This document shows, piece by piece, positions 5,901-9,253 of a stretch of 9,253 bases of DNA. The stretch is taken from contig JBMYYE010000098.1 of assembly GCA_049609065.1 (NCBI GenBank), positions 1-9,253 of the forward strand. The letters are read 5' to 3'. Every line of letters begins with the position of its first letter. Position 1 is the first letter of the stretch. The notes beneath the pieces are model-generated. The model searched no databases, was not told the DNA's origin, and saw only the letters and a program-made list of their open reading frames with translations. Both the position numbers and the translations under genes were made by a program. This stretch comes from JBMYYE01 sp049609065. Lineage in GTDB: Bacteria > Pseudomonadota > Alphaproteobacteria > Rhodobacterales > Rhodobacteraceae.

Positions 5901-5906
5901 AATGAT
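5877..5906. repeat. Inverted repeat in the mutM-ubiE divergent promoter region
   Basis: ATCATTCT (5877-5884) is repeated perfectly in inverse as AGAATGAT (5899-5906) with a 14-base spacer. The arms are 22 bases apart centre to centre, about two helical turns. They cover the -35 and -10 regions of the candidate divergent promoters. This geometry suits a dimeric repressor or activator, but no regulator family is recognised. Confidence 0.45.
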
Positions 5907-5936
5907 TAAACGAAAACGACAATAAGGTCCTGCCTC

Positions 5937-6689
5937 ATGTCTGCCAATACGACAAAGAAAACCCATTTCGGCTTTAAAACCGTGAACGAAGATCAAAAAG
6001 CGGGCATGGTCCACGGGGTCTTCACCAATGTGGCGTCAAAATACGACATTATGAATGACGCCATGTCTTTGGGTATTCACCGCGTTTGGAAAGACGCGAT
6101 GATGGATTGGCTGACCCCGAAAGAGGGGCAAAAGCTCCTCGATGTGGCAGGCGGCACAGGCGATATTTCATTTCGCTTTCTAGACCGCGCGGGGCGTGCC
6201 CATGCGACCGTGCTGGATATGACCGAATCGATGCTTGTTGAAGGGCGCGAACGGACCGAAGCCACAAAACGCCCCGATCAACTTTCTTGGGTGGTCGGCG
6301 ACGCGATGGCGCTCCCGTTTGAGGATAACACATTTGACGTCTACACGATTTCATTTGGCATCCGAAACGTGACCCGTATCCAAGACGCCTTGGCAGAAGC
6401 CCACCGCGTCCTCAAACCAGGCGGGCGCCTCATGGTTTTGGAATTTAGCCATATCCCGAATGACATGATGCAAAAGATGTATGATCTTTACTCCTTCAAC
6501 GTCATTCCCAAAATGGGCAAAGTGATCGCAAACGATTCCGAGAGCTACCAGTACCTCGTTGAATCGATCCGCAAATTCCCAAAACAAGACGTGTTCGCCG
6601 ACATGATCCGTGATGCGGGGTTTTCCAGCGTGAAATATCGCAACCTGTCATTGGGGATCGCGGCCCTTCATTCTGGGTGGAAAATCTAA
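5937..6689 (+). CDS. ubiE: Ubiquinone biosynthesis C-methyltransferase UbiE
   Basis: UbiE is the SAM-dependent C-methyltransferase that converts the 2-methoxy-6-polyprenyl-benzoquinol intermediate to its 5-methyl form in ubiquinone synthesis; in menaquinone makers it also acts on demethylmenaquinol. The 250 residues include the family signature YDIMNDAMSLGIHRVWK at 36-52, SAM motif I LLDVAGGTGD at 67-76, LDMTESML at 93-100, DAMALPFED at 122-130 and RVLKPGGRLMVLEFS at 157-171. The C-terminus GIAALHSGWK is typical. The ATG at 5937 has AAGG nine bases upstream. A candidate promoter lies in the 94-base gap shared with mutM. The stop codon abuts the ubiB ATG (TAAATG), so the two are almost certainly co-transcribed and translationally coupled. 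I assign the ubiquinone role because alphaproteobacteria make ubiquinone. Confidence 0.97.
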   Translation: MSANTTKKTHFGFKTVNEDQKAGMVHGVFTNVASKYDIMNDAMSLGIHRVWKDAMMDWLTPKEGQKLLDVAGGTGDISFRFLDRAGRAHATVLDMTESMLVEGRERTEATKRPDQLSWVVGDAMALPFEDNTFDVYTISFGIRNVTRIQDALAEAHRVLKPGGRLMVLEFSHIPNDMMQKMYDLYSFNVIPKMGKVIANDSESYQYLVESIRKFPKQDVFADMIRDAGFSSVKYRNLSLGIAALHSGWKI

Positions 6690-8225
6690 ATGCGCGGACC
6701 CCATAACATCTGGCGACTGGTGCGCACTGGTGCCACCTTTGAACGCACAGGCGCCATGCGCATCGCGCTTCGGGCTATGGATGCGCCCTTCCCGCTTCGA
6801 GTTGCGGCACGGGTTCTGGGCTGGCCCTTTAAGTGGCTCGGCTACAGAGGCGATCCTAGCATGCCCCCCATCCCGCGCGCGCTCACCGCATTGGGCCCCG
6901 CGTATATTAAACTAGGTCAGGTGCTTTCAACCCGCCCCGATGTTGTTGGTTCGGATCTATCACTTGAATTGCGCGTCCTCCAAGATCAACTGCCCCCTTT
7001 CTCCATGAGCGATGCAAAACGCGCCATCGAAGAAGAGTTTGGCAAATCGGCGGATGATCTCTTTGATTTCTTCGATACGCCCATCGCGGCGGCGTCCATC
7101 GCGCAAGTTCACCGCGCGCGTGTAAAAGGCGCCTCCGAAGATGTTGCCATCAAAATCTTGCGCCCAAAAATTGAGCGGGCCTTTCGAAAAGACATTGATG
7201 CGTTCTATTTTGCGGCCCAAATGATTGAATTCTTTTCACCGGGGTCGCGCCGCTTGCGCCCCAATGACGTCATTCAACATTTTGAAAGCGTCGTGAATGA
7301 GGAACTCGACCTCAGACAAGAAGCTGCCGCGGCTTCGCAGTTCAAAGCCAACACCGAAAAGGATCAAGGGTTCCTTGTTCCAAGCATTCGTTGGGACCTC
7401 TCTGGCAAACGTGTCATGGGGCTCGGCTGGGCGGATGGCACGGCCCTTGGGGATATTGAAAAGCTCCGCCAAGAAGGTCATGATCTCGAAACACTTGGCC
7501 GGCGCGTTCTTGAGCTTTTCTTACAGCATGCGCTCCGAGACGGTTTTTTCCATGGCGACATGCATCACGGCAACCTCAAAGTGCACAATGATGGCACCCT
7601 TATTGCGTATGATTTTGGCATTATGGGCCATATCAACGAAAAGGTCCGCCGCGGCTATGCTGAAATTCTTTATGGCTTTATTCGTAAAGATTATCGGCGC
7701 ATTGCAGAGGTTCATTTCGAAATGGGGTACATCCCCGCCGATCAGGACCTCGAAGCCTTTGCTCTTGCGCTCCGATCTGTCGGCGAGCCGATTTTTGGCA
7801 TGGATGCCTCGCAAATTTCAATGGGTCGCCTTCTCAGCCATCTTTTTGAAGTGACCGAACGTTTTGGCATGGAAACGCAGACTGAGCTCATCTTACTTCA
7901 GCGCACCATGGTGGTCGTAGAAGGGGTCGCGCGGTCCCTTGATCCAAATATCAACATTTGGGATGTCGCACACCCTATCGTTGAAGATTACATTCGCTCT
8001 AGCATCGGGCCACGCGCCGCTGTGCAAGATCTCAAAAAAGCGGCTGCCGTAATCACACGCTACGGGCCCCAGCTTCCTGTTATTCTCGAACAGATATTTG
8101 AACGCAACCTTGAACCAAATCCGTCAGATCCTCTTCCGTCAAATAGCTTTAAAACCTATTTTTTCGGCGCTTTGGGGGGGGCGGCTTTCGTCGGGGCTGG
8201 TGTTATTCTCGCGCAGCTTTTCTAA
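6690..8225 (+). CDS. ubiB: UbiB, ABC1/ADCK-type atypical kinase-ATPase for ubiquinone biosynthesis
   Basis: UbiB is a membrane-associated protein-kinase-like ATPase needed for aerobic ubiquinone synthesis; family members act as ATPases that help lipid intermediates reach the Coq/Ubi enzymes. The 511-residue product shows the family features in order: the KxGQ motif in YIKLGQ at 72-77, the alanine-rich loop PIAAASIAQVH at 131-141 in place of a glycine-rich loop, the ATP-binding Lys at 155 in VAIK, ELDLRQEA near 205-212, the HGDMHHGN loop at 288-295 and DFG at 308-310. The last 25 or so residues are hydrophobic, consistent with a membrane anchor. A run of eight G (8174-8181) encodes part of that anchor. 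The start directly follows the ubiE stop, with GGTGGA upstream as ribosome site. It converges on flgD. Confidence 0.96.
   Translation: MRGPHNIWRLVRTGATFERTGAMRIALRAMDAPFPLRVAARVLGWPFKWLGYRGDPSMPPIPRALTALGPAYIKLGQVLSTRPDVVGSDLSLELRVLQDQLPPFSMSDAKRAIEEEFGKSADDLFDFFDTPIAAASIAQVHRARVKGASEDVAIKILRPKIERAFRKDIDAFYFAAQMIEFFSPGSRRLRPNDVIQHFESVVNEELDLRQEAAAASQFKANTEKDQGFLVPSIRWDLSGKRVMGLGWADGTALGDIEKLRQEGHDLETLGRRVLELFLQHALRDGFFHGDMHHGNLKVHNDGTLIAYDFGIMGHINEKVRRGYAEILYGFIRKDYRRIAEVHFEMGYIPADQDLEAFALALRSVGEPIFGMDASQISMGRLLSHLFEVTERFGMETQTELILLQRTMVVVEGVARSLDPNINIWDVAHPIVEDYIRSSIGPRAAVQDLKKAAAVITRYGPQLPVILEQIFERNLEPNPSDPLPSNSFKTYFFGALGGAAFVGAGVILAQLF
8174..8181 (+). repeat. Homopolymer tract G8 in ubiB
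   Basis: Eight consecutive G near the 3' end of ubiB encode Leu-Gly-Gly-Ala in the C-terminal hydrophobic segment. Loss of one G would replace the tail with another frame that stays open to 8316. It is the longest single-base run I noticed in the window and is prone to slippage or sequencing error. Confidence 0.7.
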
Positions 8226-8228
8226 TGG

Positions 8229-8888
8229 TCAAACACCCGCACCACGGACGCCAGTAATCTCGGCTTCTTTCACGGCATGGCCATTTGCAAAGACAAGTTC
8301 AACACCGCCATCTTGATATCGTGCTTCAATAATTTCCCCGTAGCTCTGGGCCATATTTTTTTCGACAATCTTGTCCCCTTCGTAAGACTCGATTTCAATT
8401 TGATAGTCCCCCATGGGTACCAAATTTCCCGAATCATCCTTCCCATCCCAGGTGAATGTCTTAGCCGTCGTGGGGATGGATACCTCTCGGTAAATGGTGC
8501 CCGACGATGATTTAATCACAGCCGTTGCGCTTTCGACATCTTTTGAAAACCGCGGCGTCACATCAATGGGGTCACCTGAAAATGAAACAGGCATCGGTGC
8601 GCGTGCTTGCATGCCAACCCACGACCCCAAATTTGAAATGCGTGACTGACCCAACGTATCAGTAAGACCTGTTAGAAGTTGATTGGTCCGTATCTGTTGT
8701 TCAACATTTGAAAACGTGGCCAGCTGCACCGCGAAATCCGCCGATTCAACAGGGTTTAACGGATCTTGGTTTTTCATCTGAACGGTCAGCATATGTAAAA
8801 AGGTTTCATAATCAGAGGAGATCGCTTGCTTTTTGGGCGCATTGGGTACTGTGTTCGCATCGGCGCCTGTGGTTGGGGAAATGTTCAT
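8229..8888 (-). CDS. flgD: Flagellar hook assembly scaffold (hook cap) FlgD
   Basis: FlgD forms the temporary cap at the growing hook tip and directs hook-subunit (FlgE) polymerisation after export through the flagellar type III system. The 219 residues are close to the usual length (about 230). The N-terminal domain has the family's most conserved stretch, DYETFLHMLTVQMKNQDPLNP at about 27-47, followed by SADFAVQLATFSNVEQQ. The C-terminal half is beta-rich, with FTWDGKDDSGNLVPMGDY, the recognisable FlgD Ig-like loop. There is no signal peptide, as expected for a type III substrate. The ATG at 8888 has AGGAG five bases upstream, and this ribosome site overlaps the stop of the preceding fliK-like gene (TAGGAG). 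The two genes are therefore in one operon. Its stop lies three bases from the ubiB stop on the other strand. Confidence 0.93.
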   Translation of the reverse strand: MNISPTTGADANTVPNAPKKQAISSDYETFLHMLTVQMKNQDPLNPVESADFAVQLATFSNVEQQIRTNQLLTGLTDTLGQSRISNLGSWVGMQARAPMPVSFSGDPIDVTPRFSKDVESATAVIKSSSGTIYREVSIPTTAKTFTWDGKDDSGNLVPMGDYQIEIESYEGDKIVEKNMAQSYGEIIEARYQDGGVELVFANGHAVKEAEITGVRGAGV

Positions 8889-8896
8889 GTTTACTC

Positions 8897-9253
8897 CTAT
8901 AATCTTATGTCAATACGGTCGCCTGTCATCACTTCAGCCCCCCGCACATCCAGTATTTCATCGTCAGCCATAGGTTCTAAACGCCCTGTGCTGTTCTCTT
9001 GTCTCGGGGCGTTGTCTTCCCCTCTCGATTGACCAAAATCGAAAGAGACATCACCATATCCAAGCTCTTTAAACTCTTGCTCCAACTCCTCCATATGGCG
9101 TCGCATTAACTCAGCTGTTTCAAATCTTTCTGCCTCAATAGACACAAGAAGGCTCGTGTCTTGTGCATGAAGTGTCATACGGACGCGGCCCAATTCCTCT
9201 GGGCTAAGGGCAATTTCCAGCGGGCGGCCGAAATCAACTTTACCGAATTCGGC
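8897..9253 (-). CDS. fliK: FliK-like flagellar hook-length control protein, C-terminal part
   Basis: The frame is open to the right edge, so the N-terminus is missing; 118 codons plus the stop are visible. Residues EIALSPEELGRVRMTL near the start of the visible part, then LLVSIEAERFETAELMRRHMEEL and LGYGDVSFDFG, match the C-terminal domain of FliK, the secreted ruler that ends hook growth and switches export specificity. The tail after that (about 50 residues with GEDNAPRQENS) is acidic, polar and variable, as is common in FliK. FliK proteins are long, so most of the gene lies outside. The stop is eight bases before the flgD ATG, consistent with a hook operon. The domain match is good; the symbol is inferred from domain and neighbour, and other hook-length-control paralogs are possible. 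Confidence 0.8.
   Translation of the reverse strand, partial: AEFGKVDFGRPLEIALSPEELGRVRMTLHAQDTSLLVSIEAERFETAELMRRHMEELEQEFKELGYGDVSFDFGQSRGEDNAPRQENSTGRLEPMADDEILDVRGAEVMTGDRIDIRL

Noticed and set aside
5400..5909. 169-codon plus-strand open frame antisense to mutM
   Set aside because: mutM on the other strand is complete with all catalytic residues; the antisense product resembles nothing known.
5843..5936. Origin of replication at the mutM/ubiE strand switch
   Set aside because: The gap is only 94 bases with no DnaA boxes, and gene direction reverses again at flgD, so strand organisation alone is not evidence.

Overview
The window reads as ordinary chromosomal housekeeping DNA of an alphaproteobacterium, most likely a marine Rhodobacterales (Roseobacter-group) species with moderate G+C. 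The protein sequences point there: the DnaA AAA+ region, the MutM zinc finger with four residues between its first two cysteines, the 511-residue UbiB with a short C-terminal hydrophobic tail, and the order rpsT-dnaA-dnaN-recF next to mutM and ubiE-ubiB. The placement is inference from sequence familiarity, not from a search.

Layout. A leftward (minus-strand) block runs from about 5842 down to 1: mutM (8-oxoguanine glycosylase), an enoyl-CoA hydratase, rpsT (ribosomal protein bS20), dnaA (replication initiator), dnaN (sliding clamp) and recF, which is cut by the left edge. The mutM-hydratase-rpsT part has its own sigma-70-like rpsT promoter and a clear intrinsic terminator after rpsT. A 414-base or longer gene-free interval separates rpsT from dnaA. 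It holds six GANTC (CcrM-type) methylation sites packed into 112 bases and is probably the dnaA control region. dnaN has a candidate promoter of its own, with a perfect palindrome in its spacer. recF overlaps the dnaN stop codon (GTGA) and is probably translationally coupled.

From 5937 a rightward pair, ubiE and ubiB (ubiquinone biosynthesis methyltransferase and atypical kinase/ATPase), is transcribed divergently from mutM. A 94-base spacer between them carries an 8+8 inverted repeat over the likely promoters. ubiE and ubiB abut exactly (TAAATG).

At the right end, flgD (flagellar hook cap scaffold) and the C-terminal part of a FliK-like hook-length control protein lie on the minus strand and converge on ubiB with only three bases between stop codons. 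These are flagellar morphogenesis genes and mark a change of functional context.

I found no mobile element, CRISPR array, tRNA, rRNA or candidate novel defence or biosynthetic system. The observations worth a second look are regulatory: the GANTC cluster upstream of dnaA, a plus-strand terminator-like hairpin in the dnaA leader, operator-like inverted repeats, a consensus DnaA box inside dnaN, and a G8 tract in ubiB.
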